Source of the DNA: Burkholderiales bacterium
GTDB lineage: Bacteria; Pseudomonadota; Gammaproteobacteria; Burkholderiales; JAEUOS01
Reading direction: 5' to 3'
DNA: 64,000 nucleotides
NCBI GenBank assembly: GCA_016790695.1
Contig: JAEUOS010000027.1
Location: forward strand, 41,983-105,982
A model generated the notes under the pieces. That model saw only the letters and a program-made list of their open reading frames with translations, was not told where the DNA came from and made no database searches. The position numbers and the translations under genes were made by a program. Each line of letters begins with the position of its first letter. Positions within the stretch are counted from its first letter, which is position 1. Shown here in pieces: positions 26,734 through 35,666 of this stretch.

Positions 26734-27930
26734 GTGCCGGCGGGCCGACCGACCCGCGGAGCGTCGTGGCTGGTCGCCGCGGCGCTCGTCGGGTCGCCTG
26801 CGGTGCCGGCGCCGGCGGCGCCGGCCGACGACCTCAGGGAGCTGCGCGGACGGATCGACGCGCTCAAGCGGGACATCGAGCGCACCGAGGGCGACCGCGC
26901 GGAGGCGGCCGACTCGCTCAAGGCGTCCGAGCGCGCGATCTCCGAGGCCAACCGCGCGCTGCGCGACCTGGCCGAGCAGAAGCGGGCGGGCGAGCTCGAA
27001 CTGCAGGACCTCGGGCGCAGGAGCCGCGCGCTGGGCGAGTCGGCCGCGACCCAGGGGGCGCGGCTGTCGCGCCTGATCCACGACGAGTACGTCAAGCACC
27101 AGAGCGGATACGTGAAGATGTTCTTCTCCGGCGAGAATCCGGCGGCCGCGGCGCGCGAGATCCACTATGCGAGCTACGTCTCGCGCGCGCAGGCGCGCCT
27201 GATCGAGGGGCTGCGCGCCAACCTGGCCGAACTGCAGCGCCTGGCGGCGGCGGCGCGCGACAAGACCGCCCAGCTGGCGGAGATCGAGGCACGCCAGCGC
27301 GCCGAGCGCGAACAGCTCGCGCGCGAGTCGGCAGCGCGCAAGAAGGTGCTGACGCGGCTGGCGACGCAGATCCGGACGCAGCGGCAGGAGGTGTCCACCC
27401 TCGAGCGCAACGAGAAGCGCCTGACCGAACTGATCGAACGGCTCGCGCGCCTCGCCGTCCCCAAGCCGGCTCCGGCGCCCGCGCGCAAGGGGGCGGCGCG
27501 CGACGATCGCCCCCCGGAATCCGGCTTCGCGGGCGCCTTCGCGACCCTGCGCGGCAAGCTGCGCCTGCCGGCGAAGGGCGAGCTGGCCGGACGCTTCGGC
27601 ATGCCGCGCGAGGGCGGCGGAACGACCTGGAAGGGGGTGTTCATCCGCGCCGGCGCCGGCGAGGATGTGCGGTCGGTCGCACCGGGCCGCGTGGTGTTCG
27701 CCGACTGGATGCGCGGCTTCGGCAATCTGATCATCGTCGATCATGGCGACGACTACCTGAGCATCTACGGAAACAACGAGACCCTGTTTCGCCAGGCCGG
27801 CGAGGCGGTCGCCGGCGGCGACGCCATCGCCCGCGTCGGCAACAGCGGAGGCAGCGCGGAAACGGGTCTATACTTTGAACTGCGGCACCAGGGCAAGCCT
27901 TTCGACCCGCTGGGCTGGACCCGACGCTAG
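26734..27930 (+). CDS. envC: EnvC-like murein hydrolase activator
   Basis: A 398-residue secreted protein: a signal peptide, a long coiled coil (about residues 35-245), a Pro/Lys/Ala linker and a C-terminal LytM domain (about 285-395). The LytM metal ligands are not conserved: the usual H-x3-D region reads GRFGMPREGGGTTWKGVFI and only the second HGD remains. As in E. coli EnvC it should therefore activate amidases rather than cut murein itself, under control of FtsEX encoded at 6.6-8.1 kb. The start is a GTG at 26734, 5 bases after gpmA. ctpA follows, forming a gpmA-envC-ctpA cluster common in betaproteobacteria. Confidence 0.9.
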   Translation: MPAGRPTRGASWLVAAALVGSPAVPAPAAPADDLRELRGRIDALKRDIERTEGDRAEAADSLKASERAISEANRALRDLAEQKRAGELELQDLGRRSRALGESAATQGARLSRLIHDEYVKHQSGYVKMFFSGENPAAAAREIHYASYVSRAQARLIEGLRANLAELQRLAAAARDKTAQLAEIEARQRAEREQLARESAARKKVLTRLATQIRTQRQEVSTLERNEKRLTELIERLARLAVPKPAPAPARKGAARDDRPPESGFAGAFATLRGKLRLPAKGELAGRFGMPREGGGTTWKGVFIRAGAGEDVRSVAPGRVVFADWMRGFGNLIIVDHGDDYLSIYGNNETLFRQAGEAVAGGDAIARVGNSGGSAETGLYFELRHQGKPFDPLGWTRR

Positions 27931-28102
27931 ACGCGCGGCGGCCGTCGCCGGGGAACTATCGGCCCGCCGCGCGGTCCTTCATCAGCGTCCCGGTGCCGGG
28001 GCCGCAAGGGGTCCGGGCACGGGGGTCGTGCCGGGCGTCCGGACGTGCGGGCGGTGGCACGCGGTCTTCACCGAAATGGCGCGCGAGGCGCCGGAGTCGA
28101 AC

Positions 28103-29527
28103 ATGAAATTCTCCTGGAAGAGCAGCGGTCTGGTCGGCATCGGCGCGGTGGCCGGGGTCTTTCTCGGACTCAATTTCTCCGCCGTCGCGCAGCGCGAGAC
28201 GCGCAGCCCCCTGCCGCTGCCGGAGATCCAGACCCTGGCGGAGGTCTTCGGCAACATCAAGCAGGGGTACGTCGAACCGGTCGAGGACAAGAAGCTCCTG
28301 ACCGGCGCCGTCAAGGGGATGCTGACCGAACTCGACCCGCATTCCGCCTATCTCGATCCGGAGGAGAACAAGGAGTTCGAGACCAGCATCCGCGGCGAGT
28401 TCGGCGGCCTCGGCATCGAGGTCGGCACCGAGGACGGCTATGTGAAGGTGGTCTCGCCGATCGAGGACACGCCCGCGGCGCGCGCCGGGATCAAGGCCGG
28501 CGACCTGATCGTGAAGATCGACGATACCTCGACCAAGGGCATCACCCTGGGCGATGCGGTCAAGCGGATGCGCGGCAAGCCCAAGACCTCGATCAAGCTC
28601 ACCGTCGCGCGCAAGGGCGAGAACCGGCCGCTGGAATTCACCCTCGTGCGCGAGGTGATCCGGGTGCAGAGCGTCAAGGCGAAGCTGATCGAGCCCGGCT
28701 ACGCGCACATCCGCATCACCCAGTTCCAGGAGCGCACCGTCGACGACCTCGGCCGCGCGATCGAGCGCATGTACAAGGAGAGCGGCGGCAAGCTCGCCGG
28801 CATGGTGCTGGACATGCGCAACAACCCGGGCGGCCTGCTGCATGCCGCCATCGGCGTCTCGGCCGCGTTCCTCGAGCCGCGCACGCTCGTGGTCTCGTCC
28901 AACGGGCGGCTGCCGGACACCAAGCACGAGTACGTGGCCACGCCCGAGGAATATTCGTTCCGCACGCGCGAGGACGCGCTGCGCAACGTGCCGGCGGCGG
29001 CGAAGTCGGTGCCGCTGGTGGTCCTCGTCAACGACGGGTCGGCCTCGGCCTCCGAGATCGTGGCCGGCGCCCTGCAGGACCACAAGCGCGCCGTCGTGAT
29101 GGGCCAGACCACCTTCGGCAAGGGGTCGGTGCAGACCAAGATCAACCTGTCGAACGGGGCCGGCATGAAGCTGACCACGGCGCGCTACTACACGCCGTCG
29201 GGCCGGTCGATCCAGGCCAAGGGCATCATCCCCGACTGGACCGTCGCCGAGACGGCCGAGGGCGCGGTGCGCGCCGCCCGCATGCGCGAAGCCGACCTCG
29301 CCAACCACCTCTCCAACGACAAGGATCCCGGTGCCGACAAGCGGCCGGCGGCCAAGGCGGAGGAAAAGAAGGATGACGGCAGCGCCGCCAAGCCGCCCGC
29401 GCGCATCGAGTTCGGCACCCCCGAGGATTTCCAGTTCCAGCAGGCGATGAATCTCCTCAAGGGCGTGCCGGTCAAGGGCGAGAAGTCGAAGGAGCCCGCG
29501 CCGCGCACCGCCGACGCGCGCAAGTAA
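28103..29527 (+). CDS. ctpA: S41-family carboxyl-terminal processing peptidase
   Basis: A 474-residue exported serine protease: a signal or anchor (residues 8-28), a PDZ domain (about 95-175, GGLGIEVGTEDGYVKVV...) and the S41 catalytic core with the nucleophile in NDGSASASEIVAGAL and the general-base Lys in TTFGKGSVQ. It trims C-termini of periplasmic proteins and often controls cell-wall hydrolases, which fits its position after envC. The C-terminus is a Lys/Ala/Pro-rich tail. It is followed by a strong terminator. Confidence 0.95.
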   Translation: MKFSWKSSGLVGIGAVAGVFLGLNFSAVAQRETRSPLPLPEIQTLAEVFGNIKQGYVEPVEDKKLLTGAVKGMLTELDPHSAYLDPEENKEFETSIRGEFGGLGIEVGTEDGYVKVVSPIEDTPAARAGIKAGDLIVKIDDTSTKGITLGDAVKRMRGKPKTSIKLTVARKGENRPLEFTLVREVIRVQSVKAKLIEPGYAHIRITQFQERTVDDLGRAIERMYKESGGKLAGMVLDMRNNPGGLLHAAIGVSAAFLEPRTLVVSSNGRLPDTKHEYVATPEEYSFRTREDALRNVPAAAKSVPLVVLVNDGSASASEIVAGALQDHKRAVVMGQTTFGKGSVQTKINLSNGAGMKLTTARYYTPSGRSIQAKGIIPDWTVAETAEGAVRAARMREADLANHLSNDKDPGADKRPAAKAEEKKDDGSAAKPPARIEFGTPEDFQFQQAMNLLKGVPVKGEKSKEPAPRTADARK

Positions 29528-29551
29528 CGCCGATCGCGCCCGCTCTTGCGA

Positions 29552-29578
29552 CAGGGGCCGGCAGGCCCCTGTTTTTTT
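29552..29578 (+). terminator. intrinsic terminator after ctpA
   Basis: An 8-bp perfect GC stem (29552-29559 with 29564-29571, loop GGCA) is followed by seven T residues. It closes the gpmA-envC-ctpA transcript 24 bases past the ctpA stop and 22 bases before moeB. Confidence 0.92.
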
Positions 29579-29599
29579 CGTGACCGCGCTCCCGCCGAG

Positions 29600-30361
29600 A
29601 TGAACGACGACCAGCTGCTGCGCTACTCGCGCCACATTCTCCTGCCGCAGTTCGGCATCGAGGGGCAGGAACGGCTGCTGCGAGCCCACGCGCTGGTGGT
29701 CGGCGCGGGCGGGCTCGGCTCCCCGGCCGCGCTGTACCTGGCGACCGCGGGAATCGGCCGCCTCACCATCGCCGACGGCGACACGGTCGATCTGACCAAC
29801 CTGCAGCGCCAGATCCTGCACCGCTGCGCGAGCGTGGGGCGGCCGAAGGCGGAGTCGGCACGCGACCTCCTGGCCGAATACAACCCGGACGTCGCGGTCA
29901 CCGCGGTGAACGCGCGGCTGTCCGGCGCCGCGCTCGACGAGCTCGTCGACGCCGCCGACGTCGTCCTCGACTGCTGCGACAACTTTGCCACCCGCCATGC
30001 GGTCAATCGCGCCTGCATCCGGCGCCGCAAGCCGCTCGTGTCGGGCGCGGCGATCCGCTTCGACGGCCAGGTGAGCGTGTTCGACATGCGCCGCGGCGAT
30101 GCTCCCTGCTACCACTGCCTGTTCCCGGAGGGCGCCGACACCGAGGAGATGCGCTGCGCCGTGATGGGCGTGTTCGCGCCGATCACCGGCATCATCGGCG
30201 CGGTGCAGGCGGCGGAGGCGCTGAAGGTCGTCGGCGAGGTCGGCGAGACGCTCGCGGGAAGGCTGCTGCTGCTCGACGGGCTTGCCATGGAATGGCGTCA
30301 GATCCGCCTGCCCAAGGATCCGCACTGCGCCGCCTGCGGCAGCGCGGACCCGCCCGCCTGA
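29600..30361 (+). CDS. moeB: MoeB/ThiF-family sulfur-carrier adenylyltransferase
   Basis: A 253-residue E1-like enzyme that adenylates the C-terminal Gly-Gly of a ubiquitin-like sulfur carrier (MoaD or ThiS). Visible elements are RYSRHILLPQFG, the ATP-binding GAGGLGSPAALYLA, the adenylation region DLTNLQRQILH, and two zinc-binding Cys pairs, CYHC near 175 and CAAC near the C-terminus. It lacks a fused rhodanese domain. The ATG at 29600 gives MNDDQLLRYSRH. Whether it serves molybdopterin or thiamine synthesis cannot be decided here. SoxC nearby is a molybdenum-cofactor enzyme. Confidence 0.9.
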   Translation: MNDDQLLRYSRHILLPQFGIEGQERLLRAHALVVGAGGLGSPAALYLATAGIGRLTIADGDTVDLTNLQRQILHRCASVGRPKAESARDLLAEYNPDVAVTAVNARLSGAALDELVDAADVVLDCCDNFATRHAVNRACIRRRKPLVSGAAIRFDGQVSVFDMRRGDAPCYHCLFPEGADTEEMRCAVMGVFAPITGIIGAVQAAEALKVVGEVGETLAGRLLLLDGLAMEWRQIRLPKDPHCAACGSADPPA

Positions 30362-30379
30362 AGCCGGCGCCGCGGCGCG

Positions 30380-30952
30380 TCAGCCGAGAAGCAGCGGCAG
30401 CTGGCGCTCCAGGCCGTCGGTCGGGGACCTGCGGAAGCCGCTCTTGGCGAACTGGTGCCAGCGCCCGATCACGTAACACATGAGGGCGTTGGCCTGGGCG
30501 GTGACGTCGACCGCCTGCGGGATGGTGGACTGACTGACCGCCACCCGCAGCGACTGCCGCAGCGCCGCCTCGAGGCGCTCGGTCAGCGCGTTGATGCGCG
30601 TCTGCAGGCGCTCGTTCTCGTTGACCAGCGCATCGCCGATCAGGACGCGGGTCATGCCCGGATTCTGGGCCGAGAACCGCAGCGTCATCGCGACGATCGC
30701 GTGCACCTGCTTCAGGCCGTCGGCCTCGTCGACGGTGATCCGGTTGATCAGTCCGAACAGGGAGGACTCGATGAACTCGATCAGGCCCTCGAACATCTGC
30801 GCCTTGCTCGCGAAGTGCCGGTACAGCGCCGCCTCCGAGACCTGCAGGTGCTTGGCCAGCGCAGCCGTCGTGATCTTCTCGCCGGTCGGCGATTCGAGCA
30901 TCTGCGCGATCAGCTGGAGGATCTGCGTCTTGCGGTCGGTGGAGCGGGGCAT
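30380..30952 (-). CDS. slmA: nucleoid occlusion factor SlmA (TetR fold)
   Basis: A 190-residue TetR-family DNA-binding protein that blocks FtsZ ring assembly over the nucleoid. The HTH ITTAALAKHLQVSEAALYRHFASKAQMFEGL is characteristic of SlmA, as is the following IEFIESSLFGLIN. Length is normal. It lies downstream of a HAD nucleotidase gene on the same strand; in many Burkholderiales argB precedes these two, but here argB is more than 8 kb upstream with the sox genes between. Confidence 0.92.
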   Translation of the reverse strand: MPRSTDRKTQILQLIAQMLESPTGEKITTAALAKHLQVSEAALYRHFASKAQMFEGLIEFIESSLFGLINRITVDEADGLKQVHAIVAMTLRFSAQNPGMTRVLIGDALVNENERLQTRINALTERLEAALRQSLRVAVSQSTIPQAVDVTAQANALMCYVIGRWHQFAKSGFRRSPTDGLERQLPLLLG

Positions 30953-31002
30953 CGGCCGGTGCGTTCGGGGAAGGAGGGGGCCGCCGGGCCGCGCAGCCGG
31001 TC

Positions 31003-31677
31003 TCAGACGGGCGCGTGGACGGTGCGGCGCATCAGGCGTGAGTGCTTACTCAATTGAAGCACCGATTTGAGCTTGACGTCAACAAACGCCGGTCGGCCCG
31101 GACCACGCGCCACCCAGACCGTGGTCAGTCCCAGGCGCCGCGCGGTGCGCAGGTTGTCGAGGTTGTCCTCGACCATGATGGCCGCCTCGCCGTGGCGGCG
31201 GTGCCGCTTCAGGATGCGTGCGAGCGACGAGCGCGCCGGCTTGGGCACGTAGCGCATCGACTCGATGGTCTCGATCGCATGGAGGTGCGGCGATATCCCC
31301 ATCGCCGCGAGCACGGCGTCGACATAGTGGCGCGGCGCATTGGACACCAGGATCTTGCGCCCGGGCAGGGTCTTGAGCAGCCGCCGCAGCGGCCGGTCGT
31401 AATCGAGCAGGGCATCGAGGTCGGGAAAGCGGTGCGTCTCGCGCAGGAAATGGTCCGGCGCGACCGCGTGGCGCCGCATCAGGCCGAGCAGGGTCGCGCC
31501 GTAGCGCTGCCAGTAGTCGCGGCGCAGCTGGTTCGCCGCCGCCTCGTCGAGGCCCACATGCCGCATCACGTACTCGGTCATCGCGCGGTTCATGCGCTCG
31601 AAGATCACCGGGGTCGCGCGGTGCAGCGTGTCGTCGAGGTCGAACAGCCAGAGCGAGCGCGGACGGGAGGGTGTCAA
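31003..31677 (-). CDS. HAD-family pyrimidine 5'-nucleotidase
   Basis: A 224-residue haloacid-dehalogenase hydrolase. Motif I is FDLDDTLHRA (Asp nucleophile near residue 12), motif II the Ser of ILVSNAPRHY, motif III the Lys of YVPKPARSS and motif IV VEDNLDNL. The sequence follows the SDT1/YjjG-like pyrimidine 5'-nucleotidase group. The ATG at 31677 gives MTPSRPRSLWLFDLDD. It is transcribed toward slmA with 50 bases between, and is divergent from an M15 peptidase gene 33 bases away. Confidence 0.88.
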   Translation of the reverse strand: MTPSRPRSLWLFDLDDTLHRATPVIFERMNRAMTEYVMRHVGLDEAAANQLRRDYWQRYGATLLGLMRRHAVAPDHFLRETHRFPDLDALLDYDRPLRRLLKTLPGRKILVSNAPRHYVDAVLAAMGISPHLHAIETIESMRYVPKPARSSLARILKRHRRHGEAAIMVEDNLDNLRTARRLGLTTVWVARGPGRPAFVDVKLKSVLQLSKHSRLMRRTVHAPV

Positions 31678-31709
31678 GCGGGTGCCGATCGGACGATAAA
31701 CTGCGTGCG

Positions 31710-32162
31710 ATGCAATTGTCGCCGAACTTCAGCCTCGAAGTCCTGGTGCGCTCCGACACCGCGCGCCGTCTCGGCATCGACAACCAGCCGAGCCGCCCGG
31801 ACCTCGCCAATCTGCGCCGCCTCGCGGCCTGTCTCGAGGAGGTGCGCGCGCTGCTCGATGCGCCCCTCGTCATCAGCAGCGCCTACCGCTCGCCCGCGCT
31901 CAACGAGGCGGTCGGCGGTGCGCCCGGGTCGCGCCATCGCCTCGGCCTGGCGGCCGATTTCACCTGCCCCGGCTTCGGCCCGCCGCTGGCGGTCGCGCGC
32001 GCGATCGCCGCGTCGCCGATCGCTTTCGACCAGCTCATCCACGAATTCGGCCGCTGGGTGCATCTGGGCCTGGCGCCCGCGCACGCGCAGACGCGCCGTC
32101 AGCTGCTCACCATCCGCAGCGCGGCGCTCGGCTACGAGGACGGCCTGAACGCCATCACCTAG
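31710..32162 (+). CDS. M15-type D-Ala-D-Ala carboxypeptidase-like protein
   Basis: A 150-residue protein of the peptidase M15A fold. Zinc-binding and catalytic segments are SSAYRSPALNEAVGG, SRHRLGLAADF (His and Asp ligands) and GRWVHLGL (second His). Family members cut D-Ala-D-Ala or L,D bonds in peptidoglycan, and phage and bacterial versions are both this short. No signal peptide is visible, so it may be a cytosolic or phage-derived copy. A TAAACT hexamer ends 7 bases before the ATG, so the mRNA may lack a leader. It lies at the left edge of the sox block. Confidence 0.85.
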   Translation: MQLSPNFSLEVLVRSDTARRLGIDNQPSRPDLANLRRLAACLEEVRALLDAPLVISSAYRSPALNEAVGGAPGSRHRLGLAADFTCPGFGPPLAVARAIAASPIAFDQLIHEFGRWVHLGLAPAHAQTRRQLLTIRSAALGYEDGLNAIT

Positions 32163-32205
32163 GCGGCACGGCGCTGCGGCGCGGATGCTGCGACGCAGCG
32201 TGACA

Positions 32206-32243
32206 TTGCCATCAGAAGAAATTAGTATTTGCTTATATTCTGA
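32206..32243 (+). promoter_or_regulatory. AT-rich operator/promoter region ahead of the sox operon
   Basis: An AT-rich island in an otherwise GC-rich area. TCAGAA (32212-32217) and TTCTGA (32238-32243) form a perfect inverted repeat around 20 bases; inside it AAAT/ATTT (32219-32222 and 32227-32230) form a second, smaller one. TATATT at 32234-32239 is a reasonable -10 box, and TTGCCA at 32206-32211 resembles a -35 but is 22 bases away. The layout suggests a repressor site over the promoter; no soxR gene is in the window. Confidence 0.45.
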
Positions 32244-32311
32244 AGTTTTGAGGATCGGCGCACGTCTTGCCGCACGCCGTCACGGCGGCGCCGATCGACT
32301 GGGAAACACGC

Positions 32312-33649
32312 ATGGTGTCACTCTCGCATCCGGGCCGCCTGCGGCGCGCGCCGGAGAACTTCCTCGACGACGCGCAGGTTCGCGCGGTGCAATCCGGGCG
32401 GCGCGATTTCCTGCGCCAGGCCCTGGTGGCTGCCGGCGCGGCCGCGTCGACCGGCGCCCTCGCCCAGGCGACCGGCGAGAAGCTCATCCTCGAGCCGCAG
32501 CCGCATGCAACCACGCTGGGCCAGCCGGTGGCGGCCACCGGCTACGGGATGCCGTCGAAATACGAGCGCAACCTGATGCGACGCGAATCGCCGGGCCTCA
32601 CCCGGGTCTCGGCGGCGTCGGTGGCGTTCTCGCCGCTGCAGGGCATGTTCGGCATCATCACCGCCTCCGGCCTCCACTTCGAGCGCCACCACCAGGGCTG
32701 GCACGACCTCGATCCCTCGCAGCACCGGCTCATGGTCAACGGCTCGGACGAGACGCTGCTCAAGCGGCCGAGCGTGTTCACCATCGACGACCTGATGCGC
32801 ATGCCCGCGGTGTCGCGCATGCATTTCATCGAGTGCGGCGCCAACACCGGCATGGAATGGGGCAACGTTGCGGTGCCGACGGTGCAATACACCCACGGCA
32901 TGCTCTCGTGCAGCGAGTTCACCGGGGTGCGCCTGCGCGACGTGCTGGACTTCTGCGGCGCCGACTACCGCAAGGGCCGCTACGTGCTCGCCGAGGGCGG
33001 CGACGGCTCCGGGCTCACCCGCACCATCCCGATGGAGCTGGTCGAGTCCGGCGAGGTGCTGCTCGCCTACGGCATGAACGGCGAGATGCTGCGCCCCGAG
33101 AACGGCTACCCGCTGCGGCTGGTCGTGCCGGGTGTCCAGGGGGTGTCCTGGGTCAAGTGGCTGCGCCGGATCGAGGTCGGCGACCAGCCCTACGGCGCGC
33201 GCGAAGAGGTGATGCACTACATCGACATGATGCCCGACGGCACGCACCGCCAGTACACCTCGATCCAGGAATGCAAGTCCGTCATCACCAGCCCGTCCGG
33301 CGGGCAGACCCTGCTCGACCGCGGCTTCTACAACATCACCGGCCTGGCCTGGAGCGGGCGCGGCAAGATCCGCCGCGTCGACGTCAGCGTCGACGGCGGG
33401 CGCAACTGGCGGACCGCGACGCTGCAGACGCCGGTGCTGTCGAAGTGCCTGACCCGCTTCAGCCTGCCCTGGGTGTGGAACGGCGAGGCGGCGATACTGC
33501 AGAGCCGCGCCGTCGACAGCACCGGCTACGTGCAGCCGCAGATGCGCCAGCTGCGCGCGGTGCGCGGCACGCGCTCGATCTACCACAACAACGCGATCCA
33601 GTCCTGGAAGGTCGCGCCCGGCGGCGAGGTGAGCAATGTGCAGATCTGA
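32312..33649 (+). CDS. soxC: sulfane dehydrogenase SoxC (molybdopterin subunit)
   Basis: A 445-residue sulfite-oxidase-fold protein, the molybdenum subunit of SoxCD, which oxidises the sulfane sulfur bound to SoxY and releases six electrons. The Mo-ligating cysteine is in MHFIECGANTG, and the C-terminal dimerisation domain (about 300-440) is present. The N-terminal RRDFLRQALVAAGAAASTGALA is a twin-arginine signal, as expected for export of a folded molybdoprotein. The ATG at 32312 follows GGGAAA. It heads soxC-D-Y-Z-A-X-B and its end overlaps soxD by 14 bases. Confidence 0.95.
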   Translation: MVSLSHPGRLRRAPENFLDDAQVRAVQSGRRDFLRQALVAAGAAASTGALAQATGEKLILEPQPHATTLGQPVAATGYGMPSKYERNLMRRESPGLTRVSAASVAFSPLQGMFGIITASGLHFERHHQGWHDLDPSQHRLMVNGSDETLLKRPSVFTIDDLMRMPAVSRMHFIECGANTGMEWGNVAVPTVQYTHGMLSCSEFTGVRLRDVLDFCGADYRKGRYVLAEGGDGSGLTRTIPMELVESGEVLLAYGMNGEMLRPENGYPLRLVVPGVQGVSWVKWLRRIEVGDQPYGAREEVMHYIDMMPDGTHRQYTSIQECKSVITSPSGGQTLLDRGFYNITGLAWSGRGKIRRVDVSVDGGRNWRTATLQTPVLSKCLTRFSLPWVWNGEAAILQSRAVDSTGYVQPQMRQLRAVRGTRSIYHNNAIQSWKVAPGGEVSNVQI

Positions 33650-34676
33650 CGTCGCGGCGGCGGTCGCGCTGGCGCTCGCCTGCACGCTGAGCCATGCGGG
33701 CCCCGGCACGGGGAAGGCGCCGACCTGGCCCGGCATCGGCCGTCCCGCCACGCCGGCGGAGATACGGGCCTGGGACATCGACGTGCGGCCCGACTTCAAG
33801 GGTCTGCCGCGCGGCCAGGGAAGCGTCGCCAGGGGCCAGGACATCTGGGAATCCAAGTGCGCGTCGTGCCATGGCGTGTTCGGCGAATCCAACGAGGTAT
33901 TCACGCCGATCGTCGGCGGCACCACCAGGAAGGACGTGCAGACGGGCCGGGTCGAGGCGCTCGCCAAGGGGACCGAGGCGCAGCGGACCACGATGATGAA
34001 GCTCTCCACGCTGTCGACGTTGTGGGACTACATCCACCGCGCCATGCCGTGGAACAACCCGCGCACCCTCGGCGTCGACGACACCTATGCGGTGACGGCC
34101 TACATCCTCAATCTCGCGGAGATCCTGCCGGGCGACTTCGTCCTGTCCGACCGCAACATCCGCGAGGTTCAGGCGCTGCTCCCCAATCGCGACGGCAAGT
34201 CGCCGCGGCACGGCCTGTGGCTGCCCACGGGCAAGCCGGACGTCAGGAACGTCGCCTGCATGCGCAACTGCGCGCCCGACGTCAAGATCGCCTCGAGCCT
34301 GCCCGATCACGCGCGCGGCTCGCACGGCAACCTTGCGGATCAGGACCGCAACCGCGGCGGCCTGCGCGGCCAGGTCACGGCCGCGTCGGCAACTGCGGCC
34401 GCGCGCGGCGGCGAATTCGCCGCGGTCAAGGAACTGACCGGCAAGGCCGCGTGCCTCGGCTGCCATGGCGTCGACCGCAAGATCGTCGGCCCGGGATTCA
34501 ACCAGGTGAGCGAGAAATACCGGGCCAAGGACAATGCCGAAGCCTATCTCGCCGGCAAGATCAAGGCCGGCGGTCAGGGAATATGGGGCCAAGTCCCGAT
34601 GCCTCCCTCGGTCACCATCAGCGACGCCGACGCCGCCCTGCTGGCGCGCTGGATTCTCAAGGGTACGCCCGAATGA
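33636..34676 (+). CDS. soxD: SoxD diheme cytochrome c
   Basis: The electron-accepting partner of SoxC. The 346-residue protein has a signal peptide (ending near SHAGP) and two c-type heme sites, CASCH near residue 74 and CLGCH near residue 275, each with a downstream Met region (the second ends in VPMPP). It should pass electrons from sulfane oxidation to a soluble cytochrome c or directly to the caa3-type oxidase. Translation is coupled to soxC through the 14-base overlap. An unusual segment around 195-245 is rich in polar and basic residues between the two heme domains. Confidence 0.93.
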   Translation: MCRSDVAAAVALALACTLSHAGPGTGKAPTWPGIGRPATPAEIRAWDIDVRPDFKGLPRGQGSVARGQDIWESKCASCHGVFGESNEVFTPIVGGTTRKDVQTGRVEALAKGTEAQRTTMMKLSTLSTLWDYIHRAMPWNNPRTLGVDDTYAVTAYILNLAEILPGDFVLSDRNIREVQALLPNRDGKSPRHGLWLPTGKPDVRNVACMRNCAPDVKIASSLPDHARGSHGNLADQDRNRGGLRGQVTAASATAAARGGEFAAVKELTGKAACLGCHGVDRKIVGPGFNQVSEKYRAKDNAEAYLAGKIKAGGQGIWGQVPMPPSVTISDADAALLARWILKGTPE

Positions 34677-34754
34677 TCGGCCCGGCGCGGCGCCCGTAAA
34701 ATGTTGTCATTGCCAGTCGCATCGAACCAAACCATCCCCGTACAGGAGACCCGC

Positions 34755-35234
34755 ATGCACCAAGTCGACCACGCTCGCCGCGAGGCGCTCAAGCAAGGAT
34801 CCGCCACCGCCATCTTCGGGCTGTTTGTCGCCGCCGGCCTGGTCCGGCCGGGAACGGCCCACGCCGCCTGGAACCAGGCCGCGTTCTCGGCCAAGACCGT
34901 CGACGCCGTGGTCAAGGGCCTGGGCGGCGCCAGCACCGCGCCGACCAAGGATGTCAACTGGGGCTCGACCCCGGAGATCGCCGAGAACGGCGCGGTCGTG
35001 CCGGTCAGCGTGACCAGCAACGTGCCCAAGACGGAGTCGATCTCGATCCTGGTCGAGAAGAACCCCAACGCGCTGGCCGCCACCTTCACGATCCCGGCCG
35101 GCACCGATCCCACCGTGAGCACACGCGTGAAGATGGGCGAAACCTCGCAGGTGCACGCCCTGATCAAGGCGGACGGCAAGTATCTCGTGGCCACCCGCGA
35201 GATCAAGGTGACCCTGGGCGGCTGCGGCGGCTGA
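34755..35234 (+). CDS. soxY: SoxY thiosulfate carrier subunit
   Basis: The 159-residue carrier protein of the Sox system. The C-terminal swinging arm ends VTLGGCGG, with the invariant Cys that carries thiosulfate and its oxidation products as a cysteine adduct. The N-terminus (HARREALKQGSATAIFGLFVAAGL) looks like a Tat-type signal, which would allow export as a complex with SoxZ. The ATG at 34755 follows CAGGAG; an in-frame ATG at 34701 is far from any ribosome-binding site. soxZ begins 41 bases downstream. Confidence 0.97.
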   Translation: MHQVDHARREALKQGSATAIFGLFVAAGLVRPGTAHAAWNQAAFSAKTVDAVVKGLGGASTAPTKDVNWGSTPEIAENGAVVPVSVTSNVPKTESISILVEKNPNALAATFTIPAGTDPTVSTRVKMGETSQVHALIKADGKYLVATREIKVTLGGCGG

Positions 35235-35275
35235 TCCCGGCATCGACGCGACACCCCAATTCGAAAGGAAGAACC

Positions 35276-35590
35276 ATGGCAGACCCGATGCGCATCCGCG
35301 CCAAGATCGAAGGCGACAAGACCGTCGTCCGCGTCCTGATGGCCCACGAGATGGAAACCGGCCAGCGTCGTGACTCGACCGGCAAGGTGGTCCCGGCCCA
35401 CTTCATCCAGGAAGTCACCGCCACGCACAATGGCAAGACCGTGCTCGCCGCCCAGTGGGGGCCGGCGATATCCAAGAACCCCTACCTGCAGTTCCAGTTC
35501 GCCGGCGCCAAGGCCGGCGAGAAGATCGCGATCGCCTGGGTCGACAACAAGGGCGACAAGCGCACCGACGAGGCAACCATCGCCGCCTAG
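35276..35590 (+). CDS. soxZ: SoxZ, partner of SoxY
   Basis: A 104-residue Ig-like protein that forms the SoxYZ heterodimer. It has no signal sequence and so is expected to be exported with SoxY by hitchhiking. The sequence (MRIRAKIEGDKTVVRVLMAHEMETGQ..., FIQEVTA, GPAISKNPYLQFQF) is typical of the family. GAAAGGAAG lies just before the ATG. It is the fourth gene of the sox operon. Confidence 0.97.
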   Translation: MADPMRIRAKIEGDKTVVRVLMAHEMETGQRRDSTGKVVPAHFIQEVTATHNGKTVLAAQWGPAISKNPYLQFQFAGAKAGEKIAIAWVDNKGDKRTDEATIAA

Positions 35591-35666
35591 CGCGTCGAAG
35601 CGGCCCGCAGAAGGCCGTGTCGCGGCGGGCGCGCAGCGCCCGCGCCGCACTCTTCAAGGAGACAGC

